A stretch of DNA of 5,484 nt from DASTWM01 sp035765855 (GTDB lineage: Bacteria; Chloroflexota; Chloroflexia; Chloroflexales; Roseiflexaceae), in contig DASTWM010000502.1 of assembly GCA_035765855.1 (NCBI GenBank), forward strand, positions 1-5,484, written 5' to 3'. Within the stretch, counting starts at the first letter, position 1. Each line of letters opens with the position of its first letter. Shown here piece by piece: positions 1 through 5,075 of this stretch. A program made the position numbers and the translations under genes. The notes under the pieces were generated by a model. That model was not told the origin of the DNA. It ran no database searches and saw nothing but the letters and a program-made list of their open reading frames with translations.

Positions 1-391
1 CGGAAGCATTGCCATCTGCGATCGTCATGCCAGTCAGTGTCAGCGGCGCGGTCGCGCTGAACACGCGGGTCGCATTGCCGCCGCTCACGGTTACGCCAGT
101 GACATTCGAAGCATCAATTGTCAACGTTTTCGTGATGCCGATCTCCGACGTAAGCGTAATCGTCGAACTGACTGGCAGATTGAACGTAATCGTGTCGCCG
201 TCAGTCGCATCGAGCACGGCCTGGCGCAGCGAACCAGCCCCACTGTCAGCAGTGCTCGTAACGGTGAATGTAGCCGCGCGCGCAACCGCCGTCGCAAACG
301 GCGTCGCAGTGCTGACGGATACCATGCTCAGGCAGAGCACCACGAGGACAGCCACCAGCGCGTGAGGACACCAACGTTTGGATGCGTACAT
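1..391 (-). CDS. Secreted parallel beta-helix (CSLREA-like) protein, N-terminal part
   Basis: The frame starts at ATG 391-389 and stays open to the window edge, giving 130 visible residues without a stop. A strong Shine-Dalgarno (AAGGAGG, 396-402) lies 4 bases before the start, which settles both start and strand. Residues 1-39 form a signal peptide: a basic start (K5, R6), a hydrophobic core at about 11-26, and a likely signal peptidase cut after ARA (37-39). The mature part begins ATFTVTSTADSGAGSLRQAV (40-59), then GDTITF (65-70). This is the typical opening of large exported bacterial proteins with right-handed beta-helix repeats (the CSLREA and choice-of-anchor type). The rest is Thr/Val/Ile-rich with a short strand period (TITLTSEIGITKTLTID), as expected for helix coils. 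The protein is therefore probably exported and surface-bound or released. Its ligand and anchor cannot be seen, because the C-terminus is outside the window. No convincing promoter was found upstream. Confidence 0.85.
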   Translation of the reverse strand, partial: MYASKRWCPHALVAVLVVLCLSMVSVSTATPFATAVARAATFTVTSTADSGAGSLRQAVLDATDGDTITFNLPVSSTITLTSEIGITKTLTIDASNVTGVTVSGGNATRVFSATAPLTLTGMTIADGNAS

Positions 392-485
392 GAAACCTCC
401 TTGTTCATGGTTCAATGACACGGGGTATGCGGTGATCATGTGCCGTGAGCCTGATGAACGTTTCCAACATAACGGGTGTTTGGGT

Positions 486-574
486 GTAGCGGCACCCCTC
501 GTGGGTGCCGCCCGACGCCCGCACGGGGCTACGATGACAGCCCGACGCCCACAAGGGGTGTCGCTACGATGACA
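486..574. repeat. Cluster of three palindromic (REP-like) units
   Basis: Unit 1 is a perfect 9-bp hairpin, GCGGCACCC (489-497) and GGGTGCCGC (503-511), with loop CTCGT. Two direct copies in the opposite sense follow: 511-540 and 541-574 both begin CCCGACGCCC and end CTACGATGACA. The second copy carries GGGGTGTCGCTAC (555-567), which is the reverse complement of 486-498 at 12 of 13 positions. The block is therefore both a tandem pair and one large imperfect palindrome of about 82 bp. The form (palindrome, GTAG-type edge, intergenic position) fits a dispersed REP/MITE-like element. It could also help end transcription. Confidence 0.7.
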
Positions 575-682
575 TACCCGTGGCCTGAACAGCTCGCCTG
601 CGCGGGCTTTGTTTCACATGGCCCACCCGTTCACGGGCCGGGCGCACCCGCACCGCATACGGTGTGTCAATAAGAACAAATT

Positions 683-720
683 ATGTATCATGAACGCTGG
701 AGCAAAGCTCCAACATACAT
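683..720 (-). terminator. Possible terminator hairpin downstream of the FAD monooxygenase
   Basis: A perfect stem TGGAGC (698-703) / GCTCCA (707-712) with loop AAA is nested in a second pairing ATGTAT (683-688) / ATACAT (715-720). Read on the minus strand it is followed by AATTTGTTCTTATT, which is T-rich but not a clean U-tract. It lies about 120 bases past the stop of the 840-2060 gene, so it could end the two-gene transcript. The weak tail and the distance keep this uncertain. Confidence 0.3.
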
Positions 721-839
721 GCGCGATCACTCCCAACACAAGGATGAAGAGCGAAAGACGGCACGCTGGCAGGGAATGCCGGGAAATGAGCATGATAAAA
801 TCATGAGAACAAAGAACAAAGCATACTACCCTCACCTGC

Positions 840-2060
840 TCACCCTCGCACATGCACCGGCCACACACCCAGCCCGACCAGGCGCGGCGGAATGTCGCGG
901 ATGTACGGCGTATTCAGCAGCAGCCGCATGATCAGCGGCGGGCGCACTTCTTCAGACGATGCAAGCGCGCGGGCAATTACCTGCTTCTGCGCGAGCGTCT
1001 GGAGCCATTGAATGATGCGCGTCGGCCACTCGCGGCGGCGCTGCACAGCCGCTAAATCCTGCTCTGTCAAAGTTCCATGGAGCAATGGTGCTGTCACACT
1101 ATTTGCCGTGACCACCGCATCCTGAATAGCATAGTTGATGCCTACGCCGCCAACTGGCGACATGGTGTGCGCTGCGTCGCCAATCAGCAGCAAGCCCGGT
1201 TTGTGCCAGCGCGGCAGCCGGTTCGACTCAACTGACAAGAGCGCCATCTGGTTCCAGTCCTCCAGCCTGGTTATCCGGTCGGCAAAGCGCGGCGCAAGAT
1301 CGGCCACCACGCGCCGGAATGCCTCAATACCGGCGGCGCGCACTTCTTTGTAGCTGCCCTTGGCAATAACAAATGCAATCTGCCAATCGTCGGGCCGCTT
1401 GAGCGCCACAAACATATGCCCATGCCTGATCGCCGCGAACGCCATGTCGCCATCTTCGGCACGGCGCGGCAGCCGAAACCAGAGCACGTCCATGGGCGGC
1501 GAGGTTTTGATCGGCTCCCAGCCGAGCAGCTTGCGCACTTTCGAGAAACGTCCATCCGCCGCGACGGTGAGCGTTGCATGTAGCTCGTGCTGCTCGTCGT
1601 CCTGCCGAAAGCGCATGCCCCGCACCGCGCCATCTTCTTCAATCAGCCCTTCGACACGCGCGCCCATGAACAGGTGGAAAGAAGGATACTTGCGCGCCTC
1701 ACCCACAACAAAGTCAAGAAAATCGGCCTGTGGCAGGATCATGATATAAGGAAAGCGGGTCTTCAACCGCTTGAACGAAACATTGATGGGTTCGCTGATG
1801 CCAGAAACTTTGGCATGCGGAAGCTGAAGCAGCCGGTCGGCCAGGCCAAGCTCGTCCATAATTTCCAGCACTGATGGGTGAATCGTGTCGCCGCGAAAAT
1901 CACGGTTGAAGTCGCGATGCTCCTCCAGCAGCGCGACCTGCACGCCCTTGCGCGCCAGCAACAGCGCGAGCACCGCGCCGGCCGGGCCGCCGCCGACAAT
2001 GGCACAATCGACATGCGTGACAACCTGTTCAGATGGCGTATAAGCAACATTGGCGTTCAT
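840..2060 (-). CDS. Class A FAD-dependent monooxygenase (UbiH/PHBH-like)
   Basis: The 406-residue product has the three marks of group A flavoprotein monooxygenases in the right order. The Rossmann GxGxxG motif for FAD is GGGPAG (23-28), followed by an acidic strand end LLEEHRD (44-50). The middle DG motif is AADGRFSKVRKLLG (167-180). The GD motif LLIGDAAHTMSP (291-302) precedes GGVGINYAIQDA. Length matches the family (about 380-420). Such enzymes use NAD(P)H and O2 to hydroxylate aromatic, quinone or polyketide-like substrates in the cytoplasm; some members are oxidoreductases of other kinds. The substrate cannot be read from the sequence. Start ATG 2060 is fixed by AAGGAGG five bases upstream; that site lies in the gap after, and partly overlaps, the stop of the preceding gene. 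The 11-base gap to the reductase gene implies one transcript and probably coupled translation. The TGA stop is at 840-842. Confidence 0.9.
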   Translation of the reverse strand: MNANVAYTPSEQVVTHVDCAIVGGGPAGAVLALLLARKGVQVALLEEHRDFNRDFRGDTIHPSVLEIMDELGLADRLLQLPHAKVSGISEPINVSFKRLKTRFPYIMILPQADFLDFVVGEARKYPSFHLFMGARVEGLIEEDGAVRGMRFRQDDEQHELHATLTVAADGRFSKVRKLLGWEPIKTSPPMDVLWFRLPRRAEDGDMAFAAIRHGHMFVALKRPDDWQIAFVIAKGSYKEVRAAGIEAFRRVVADLAPRFADRITRLEDWNQMALLSVESNRLPRWHKPGLLLIGDAAHTMSPVGGVGINYAIQDAVVTANSVTAPLLHGTLTEQDLAAVQRRREWPTRIIQWLQTLAQKQVIARALASSEEVRPPLIMRLLLNTPYIRDIPPRLVGLGVWPVHVRG

Positions 2061-2071
2061 GCCGTCCTCCT

Positions 2072-2473
2072 TTATGGCTGTGGGAGCGCAACTTCCTGCC
2101 GTTCCACGCGCACAAAATGCTGTACGCTGACCGTTCGCAAGATCAGCCGAGCCAGCATGGGAAACGCCGGCAATGCTTCCTGGCGGTCAATCGGCTGCGG
2201 TTGCTCAAGCGTATACGTTCTTCCATGCCAGAGCAGCGTGCTGTGTCCCGCAGCGCACACATTGCGATACCAATCCACTTCAGGCCCATAGGTCAATGCG
2301 ATCACAAAACAGCTCCCCATTGGCTCAACAATAATCGGCGTCGTATAGGCTTTGCCGCTCCGACGGCCAACATGATGAATGACCGCAAATGGCCCGCGAG
2401 AAAGATGGGCCAAGCGGCTCAGGACAGGGTTAATAATGTGCTTGTTAAAGGTGCGTATTCGTTCATGAGACAT
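2072..2473 (-). CDS. Nitroreductase-family deazaflavin (F420)-dependent oxidoreductase, DDN-like
   Basis: This 133-residue protein matches the small split-barrel family that includes mycobacterial Ddn. Seen here are the central HHVGRRSGKAYTTPI (33-47), whose GRRSG-K-TP pattern typifies the family, and YGPEVDWYRNVCAAG (62-76), corresponding to the usual G....DWyrNL.A motif. A C-terminal barrel segment with WHGRTYTLE (82-90) follows. Members use reduced deazaflavin F420 to reduce quinones and nitro compounds; some bind FMN or other flavins, so cofactor choice is inference. The N-terminus (NPVLSRLAHLSRG, 15-27) may be an amphipathic helix that holds the protein near the membrane, as in quinone reductases of this group. 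Start ATG 2473 has AAGGAG six bases upstream. The TAA stop (2072-2074) is 11 bases before the FAD monooxygenase start. The gene is first in that operon and directly follows a strong, probably repressed promoter. Confidence 0.85.
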   Translation of the reverse strand: MSHERIRTFNKHIINPVLSRLAHLSRGPFAVIHHVGRRSGKAYTTPIIVEPMGSCFVIALTYGPEVDWYRNVCAAGHSTLLWHGRTYTLEQPQPIDRQEALPAFPMLARLILRTVSVQHFVRVERQEVALPQP

Positions 2474-2500
2474 CCTGGACTCCTTTTGTGCTGCTGTTGA

Positions 2501-2546
2501 TTAACTAATCAGTCAATAGTATAGAACCTCTTGATTGAAGAGTCAA
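2501..2546. promoter_or_regulatory. Paired inverted-repeat operators over the operon promoter
   Basis: Two 16-bp imperfect palindromes sit on the promoter. On the minus strand they read TTGACTCTTCAATCAA (2546-2531, covering the -35 box) and TTGACTGATTAGTTAA (2516-2501, covering the start point). Both start TTGACT, and their centres are 30 bp apart, about three helix turns. The second contains the perfect arms TGATTA/TAATCA (2498-2511). Size and placement resemble operators for dimeric TetR- or MarR-type repressors, which often control small flavin and deazaflavin reductases. No regulator gene is in the window, so the binding protein is unknown. Confidence 0.5.
2518..2546 (-). promoter_or_regulatory. 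Sigma-70 promoter of the reductase-monooxygenase operon
   Basis: On the minus strand the -35 box TTGACT (2546-2541) and -10 box TATACT (2523-2518) are separated by exactly 17 bases. Each matches the sigma-70 consensus at 5 of 6 positions. Transcription should start near 2511, leaving a leader of roughly 38 bases before ATG 2473. Confidence 0.7.
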
Positions 2547-2776
2547 TCATCCGTTTGGAGGATGCCGTAAGTACGCAAAGAGCGAGAAAAGTACAACGAA
2601 CCGTTTGACAGAGCAAGGCGCGCAGGCAACAATTCTGTACCTTGATCGTCAGATACAGGAAGGTTCTACCCGCAGATGCAGGGGAGCAGAGCCAGAGGGG
2701 GCAGCGGCGGGACCGTGACAAACGCTTTCGTTAATAAAAAGAACTATAAGGTTTACAATTTGTATCACTCTTTCGA
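2547..2776. other. Intergenic stretch without a gene, partly purine-rich
   Basis: Part of the 383-base gap between the divergent reductase and Yip1 genes. I see no coding pattern on either strand. At 2674-2711 the plus strand is a G/A-rich tract with runs of 4, 5 and 3 G (around 2681, 2697 and 2709). It resembles the low-complexity GCAGAGGGG-type repeats common between genes of some environmental bacteria. After it the sequence turns AT-rich (2730-2770) toward the Yip1 promoter. Confidence 0.5.
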
Positions 2777-2804
2777 TTGACATCACCATTTCTTTCGTTA
2801 TGAT
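2777..2804 (+). promoter_or_regulatory. Sigma-70 promoter of the Yip1-family gene
   Basis: A perfect -35 box TTGACA (2777-2782) is followed after 16 bases by TATGAT (2799-2804), 5 of 6 to the -10 consensus. An overlapping TATAAA (2804-2809) is worse spaced. The predicted start near 2811 gives a leader of about 45 bases ending in the GGAG ribosome site at 2846-2849, 7 bases before ATG 2857. Confidence 0.6.
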
Positions 2805-2856
2805 ATAAATGCTGGTCATGAATGTCGTGACCGCCCGTTGAACGAGGAGACGACCC

Positions 2857-3444
2857 ATGTTCCAACAAATGCTCAATGCCAGCCGTGCCGTGCTACTTCG
2901 CCCGTCGGTCGCCACATTTGAGGAATTCGAGAAAGACGATCTTGGCTGGGCAACGATCTATGTTGTGATTGCCGCCGTAATATCGGCGATTTTTGCGGCC
3001 ATAGGCGCTGCAGTAAAGCAGGAAACGGGGCCAGGGCTGGGCGGCATCGTTATTGGCACACCGGTGGGCGTGTTAATCGGCTTTTTCATCTTTCTTGGGA
3101 TCGTGTTCTTGCTTGGGCGCGCCTTTGGTGGAACCGGCACCTTCGGCCAACTGAGCTATGATATATCACTTTTCTACGCGCCATTACTGGCACTCGGAAG
3201 CTTAATCAACATCATTGCGATCGGCCCGCTTGCGTTCCTTACCGGGTTGATAGGTTTGGTCATCTCGATCTACCAGCTCTATCTTACCTACCTGGGCATT
3301 CAATCCGGCATGAATCTGCCGCGCGACAAGGCATTGTACGTCATCCTGATCATATTCCTGATTGGCCTCGTGCTGGTTGCGTGTGTGGCTATCGTTCTGG
3401 GCGCTTTCATTGCGGCAATGATGAACAACACCACCAGCCCATAG
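2857..3444 (+). CDS. Yip1-family integral membrane protein
   Basis: The product has 195 residues and is mostly hydrophobic. A short N-terminal cytoplasmic-like stretch, RPSVATFEEFEKDDLGW (15-31), matches the usual opening of bacterial Yip1 proteins (a 'P..F' segment with acidic residues before the first helix). About five membrane segments follow: roughly 31-53, 62-87, 101-121, 125-147 and 158-187. The middle loop FGGTGTFGQLSYDISLFYAP (90-109) and the later YLGIQSGMNLPRDKA (145-159) are the family's recognisable conserved spots: in bacterial members a G.....Y......P region, then a loop 'G....' before the last helix. Bacterial Yip1 proteins have no firmly established role; eukaryotic relatives act in membrane traffic. 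Start ATG 2857 is supported by GGAG at 2846-2849. The gene is monocistronic, has its own promoter, and is convergent with mutM, so it has no functional partner in view. Confidence 0.8.
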   Translation: MFQQMLNASRAVLLRPSVATFEEFEKDDLGWATIYVVIAAVISAIFAAIGAAVKQETGPGLGGIVIGTPVGVLIGFFIFLGIVFLLGRAFGGTGTFGQLSYDISLFYAPLLALGSLINIIAIGPLAFLTGLIGLVISIYQLYLTYLGIQSGMNLPRDKALYVILIIFLIGLVLVACVAIVLGAFIAAMMNNTTSP

Positions 3445-3463
3445 GATCACAGCAAACCAGAAG

Positions 3464-3491
3464 CACAGAGCGCAGAGCGCAGAACAGAGAA
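3464..3491. repeat. CACAGAG/GCGCAGAG short repeat, copy 1
   Basis: This reads CACAGAGCGCAGAGCGCAGA followed by ACAGAGAA, a run of loosely repeated 7-9 base units (GCAGAGC, GCAGAAC, ACAGAG). A related copy stands on the other side of mutM at 4375-4402, and an inverted copy forms the other arm of the stem at 3512-3527. Confidence 0.6.
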
Positions 3492-3527
3492 TAATAGTCG
3501 ATATGATGTTGTTCTTTGCTCTGCGCT
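3476..3527. terminator. Stem-loop between convergent Yip1 and mutM genes
   Basis: The arms 3476-3491 and 3512-3527 are complementary at 14 of 16 positions, with one further G-U pair possible and a 20-base AT-rich loop. It lies 31 bases past the Yip1 stop and immediately next to the mutM stop, where a two-way terminator is expected. The plus-strand tail (TTACGCTTTCTGTT) is only moderately T-rich. The arms are built from the CACAGAG/GCGCAGAG repeat, so the structure may come from repeat insertion rather than selection. Confidence 0.45.
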
Positions 3528-4367
3528 TTACGCTTTCTGTTCGGCGAGTTGCTGGCAGAACGGGCAGAAGTGCGTTCCCCGCTGGCCCACCGTCATCTTC
3601 TCAATGGTTGTGCCGCAGCGCGAGCATGGTGTACCCTGGCGGTCGTAGACGTTGAAGTGCTCCTGATTGCTGCCGGCCTCGCCGTAGGAATTGCGGTAGT
3701 CGCGCAGGGTGCTGCCGCCATGATTCAGCCCTTCCAGCAGCGCCAGCCGAATGCCGGAATGCAGCCGCGCCACTTCGTCGTCGTCGAGGCTGTCGCTGGA
3801 GCGCAACGGGTGGAGTTGCGCCCGCCACAGCGCCTCATCGGCGTAAATGTTGCCGATGCCCGCGATCACGCGCTGGTCGAGCAGCAGCGGCTTGAGCTGC
3901 CGCCTGCGCTTCCGCAATAGTTCCGCCAGCACATCGGGCGTGAAATCATCAAGCAGCGGCTCCAGCCCATGCGCGGCGTCGAGCGTCGCCAGCCCGGCAG
4001 CGTCCAGCAGGCGCGCCCGGCCAAACTTGCGCGTGTCATGAAAAAAGACCTGCCGCTCGTCGTCCAGCAGCAGCACGAGATGCGTGTACACATCGGGCGT
4101 GGCGTCCGGGCCATGCACGGTGATGTAGCCCGACATGCGCAGGTGCAACGCCAGAGTCCAGCCGCTGTCGAGCGTCAGCACGATCCACTTGGCGCGCCGT
4201 CCGACATCCAGTACCTCGCGCCCTTGAATCAGTTCAAGGAACTCGGCGACGGTTGGCGTCTCGACCATGCGCTCCCAGTCCAGCTTCGTCACGGCGACGA
4301 TCCGCCGCCCGATGATCTGCGCGCCGAGGCTGCGGGCCGCATGTTCAACTTCGGGTAATTCGGGCAT
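3528..4367 (-). CDS. mutM: Formamidopyrimidine-DNA glycosylase (MutM/Fpg)
   Basis: This bifunctional base-excision repair enzyme removes oxidised purines such as 8-oxoguanine and cuts the strand at the abasic site. The 279-residue product has all key parts. The N-terminal MPELPEVE carries the catalytic proline P2 (after Met removal) and E3. K60 lies in GRRAKWIVL. The void-filling triad equivalents are M78 (HLRMSG) and R113/F115 (DTRKFG). The helix-two-turn-helix segment LLLDQRVIAGIGNIYADEALW spans 161-181. The C-terminal zinc finger has C248, C251, C268 and C271, with R263 in VGQRGTHFCPFC. Length is typical (about 270-285). Start ATG 4367 is set by the MPELPEVE motif, because the upstream ribosome site is weak (GGTG only). 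The upstream leader is made of CACAGAG repeat, and the last codons (EQKA, stop) adjoin an inverted copy of the same repeat. It is convergent with the Yip1 gene and downstream of the zinc-ribbon-like gene by 120 bases, so probably separately transcribed. Confidence 0.97.
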   Translation of the reverse strand: MPELPEVEHAARSLGAQIIGRRIVAVTKLDWERMVETPTVAEFLELIQGREVLDVGRRAKWIVLTLDSGWTLALHLRMSGYITVHGPDATPDVYTHLVLLLDDERQVFFHDTRKFGRARLLDAAGLATLDAAHGLEPLLDDFTPDVLAELLRKRRRQLKPLLLDQRVIAGIGNIYADEALWRAQLHPLRSSDSLDDDEVARLHSGIRLALLEGLNHGGSTLRDYRNSYGEAGSNQEHFNVYDRQGTPCSRCGTTIEKMTVGQRGTHFCPFCQQLAEQKA

Positions 4368-4374
4368 GTTGTTT

Positions 4375-4402
4375 CACCACAGAGGCGCAGAGAACACAGA
4401 GC
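4375..4402. repeat. CACAGAG/GCGCAGAG short repeat, copy 2
   Basis: This stretch, CACCACAGAGGCGCAGAGAA then CACAGAGC, lies only 7 bases upstream of the mutM start and so forms most of its untranslated leader. It shares CACAGAG and GCGCAGAG words with 3464-3491. Similar CCACAGAGGC-type intergenic repeats are known to me from many environmental bacterial genomes, without an agreed function. Confidence 0.55.
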
Positions 4403-4441
4403 AAACACTCCGATAAACACATGATTCGTTCTTGCACAACA

Positions 4442-4455
4442 ACGATAACTATCGT
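4442..4455. repeat. Small perfect palindrome ACGATA-AC-TATCGT
   Basis: Six-base arms with a 2-base centre lie between the zinc-ribbon-like gene and mutM, about 75 bases before the mutM start. The size would suit an operator, or a weak hairpin after the 4488-4937 gene. It overlaps the left end of the 4452-4481 repeat by four bases. Confidence 0.35.
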
Positions 4456-4481
4456 GGGCGTACACGTCGGAGTATTCCTAC
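4452..4481. repeat. Diverged half copy of the 4960-5040 palindromic element
   Basis: The first 14 bases, TCGTGGGCGTACAC (4452-4465), are identical to 4958-4971, and the next 16 bases agree at 9 positions, ending in CCTAC in both. This is therefore a direct-orientation, partial copy of the left arm of the big palindrome. The two copies bracket the 4488-4937 gene. Confidence 0.6.
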
Positions 4482-4487
4482 AATACA

Positions 4488-4937
4488 TTAAATATGAGCG
4501 AGGATTTGGCGTACACGACATCCTAAAATCTGCTGAAGTTCTCGTATTTGGCTTACGCTGAGCAAGCCAATGTTTGGGTTTCGTGCTTCAAGTACAAAAC
4601 GAGCAAAGCCTGCCGGCCAGTCATAAAGAAGTTCGTTAAGCGACGTTTGTACTCCGCAGCAAGGCGTCGTTACGGTGAGATCGATAAAATGCCTCTTAGC
4701 AGCTTGTTCCATCGCAGTCTGCCACCACTCGTTCAATACCATGCCACACTCAGGACATGCTATTTTTTCTAAATTCACACCACAATCCACAAACTGTGGT
4801 CTATCAGAGATAAATATCTCGATTGTATCGGCATTGGGAGCATATTGTTTAATGGCTTCAAGCGCGGTCTGATGGACGGACACATCAGACAGAAACCAAG
4901 GGTCAGCAGGAATGACACTGATAAAGTTATCCGACAT
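4488..4937 (-). CDS. Uncharacterised zinc-ribbon-like protein (CPEC/PCCG motif)
   Basis: I can name no function for this 149-residue soluble protein. The N-terminal half (1-55) is alpha/beta-like, with FISVIPADPWFLSD and an acidic TIEIFISD stretch. The middle holds VDCG (50-53), CPECG (61-65), a WW pair (71-72), and VTTPCCGVQTSLNELLYDWP (89-108). C61, C64, C93 and C94 could bind one zinc ion as a ribbon. The C-terminus (PAGFARFVLEARNPN, 108-122, then a helix ending RQILAHI) looks well structured. I recall similar unnamed proteins in actinobacteria and other phyla, which suggests a real conserved family. Start ATG 4937 is chosen because AGAGGA lies about six bases upstream; the in-frame ATG at 4952 would put that site inside the gene. 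Sampled GC is near 40-45 percent, against about 70 percent in parts of mutM. With the flanking repeat copies, this suggests acquisition by transfer. Confidence 0.75.
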   Translation of the reverse strand: MSDNFISVIPADPWFLSDVSVHQTALEAIKQYAPNADTIEIFISDRPQFVDCGVNLEKIACPECGMVLNEWWQTAMEQAAKRHFIDLTVTTPCCGVQTSLNELLYDWPAGFARFVLEARNPNIGLLSVSQIRELQQILGCRVRQILAHI

Positions 4938-4959
4938 AGTGATCCTCTGCATGATCGTC

Positions 4960-5040
4960 GTGGGCGTACACATTGGTGCGCCCCTACCAATGGGCAGCAA
5001 CGATTTCATTGCGTAGGGGCAGACCAATGTGTCTGCCCAC
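4960..5040. repeat. 81-bp palindromic (REP/MITE-like) element
   Basis: The arms 4960-4987 and 5013-5040 are complementary at 24 of 28 positions, with mismatches only at two dinucleotides (4966-4967 and 4978-4979). The 25-base centre begins CAATG (4988) and ends CATTG (5007-5011), so nearly the whole element folds back. The right arm also makes its own perfect hairpin, GGGCAGAC (5017-5024) / GTCTGCCC (5031-5038). It lies between aroC and the zinc-ribbon-like gene and could act as a terminator for aroC, but its structure and second partial copy point to a dispersed element. Confidence 0.75.
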
Positions 5041-5075
5041 ATTGCCACCCACAGTGCATGGTAATATGCCCGTTC

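Larger units (their letters stand above)
392..839. other. Gene-free interval with palindromic repeats
   Basis: About 450 bases lie between the start of the beta-helix gene and the stop of the FAD monooxygenase, both on the minus strand. Open frames of 64-84 codons occur on both strands. They lack Shine-Dalgarno sequences, show no recognisable family, and partly consist of repeat DNA, so I call none. The interval holds the palindromic cluster at 486-574, small GC-rich hairpins such as CCCGT/ACGGG at 626-637, a hairpin at 683-720, and a short palindrome CATGAT-AAA-ATCATG at 791-805. I see no tRNA-like fold. Confidence 0.7.

Noticed and set aside
9..365. 118-residue plus-strand open frame
   Set aside because: It is antisense to the beta-helix gene, which has a strong Shine-Dalgarno, a signal peptide and a recognisable family opening. 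The plus frame is a compositional shadow with no ribosome site.
511..574. Two direct repeats that could suggest a CRISPR array
   Set aside because: The units touch each other with no spacers, are palindromic, number only two, and no cas gene is present.
614..868. 84-residue hydrophobic Cys-rich minus-strand frame
   Set aside because: It overlaps the 3' end of the monooxygenase in another frame, lacks a Shine-Dalgarno, and its residues look like random translation of intergenic DNA.
683..931. 82-residue plus-strand open frame overlapping the end of the monooxygenase gene
   Set aside because: It has no ribosome site, its start lies in a hairpin, and its C-terminal part is antisense to a confident CDS.
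2605..2633. TTGACA followed after 17 bases by AACAAT on the plus strand
   Set aside because: The -10 match is weak (4 of 6), no gene starts nearby, and a better promoter exists at 2777-2804.
2509..2721. 70-residue minus-strand frame in the regulatory gap
   Set aside because: It covers the promoter and operator region, has no ribosome site, and its composition does not look protein-like.
3969..4358. 129-residue plus-strand frame opposite mutM
   Set aside because: It is antisense to mutM, whose motifs are complete. Long antisense frames are expected in GC-rich genes.
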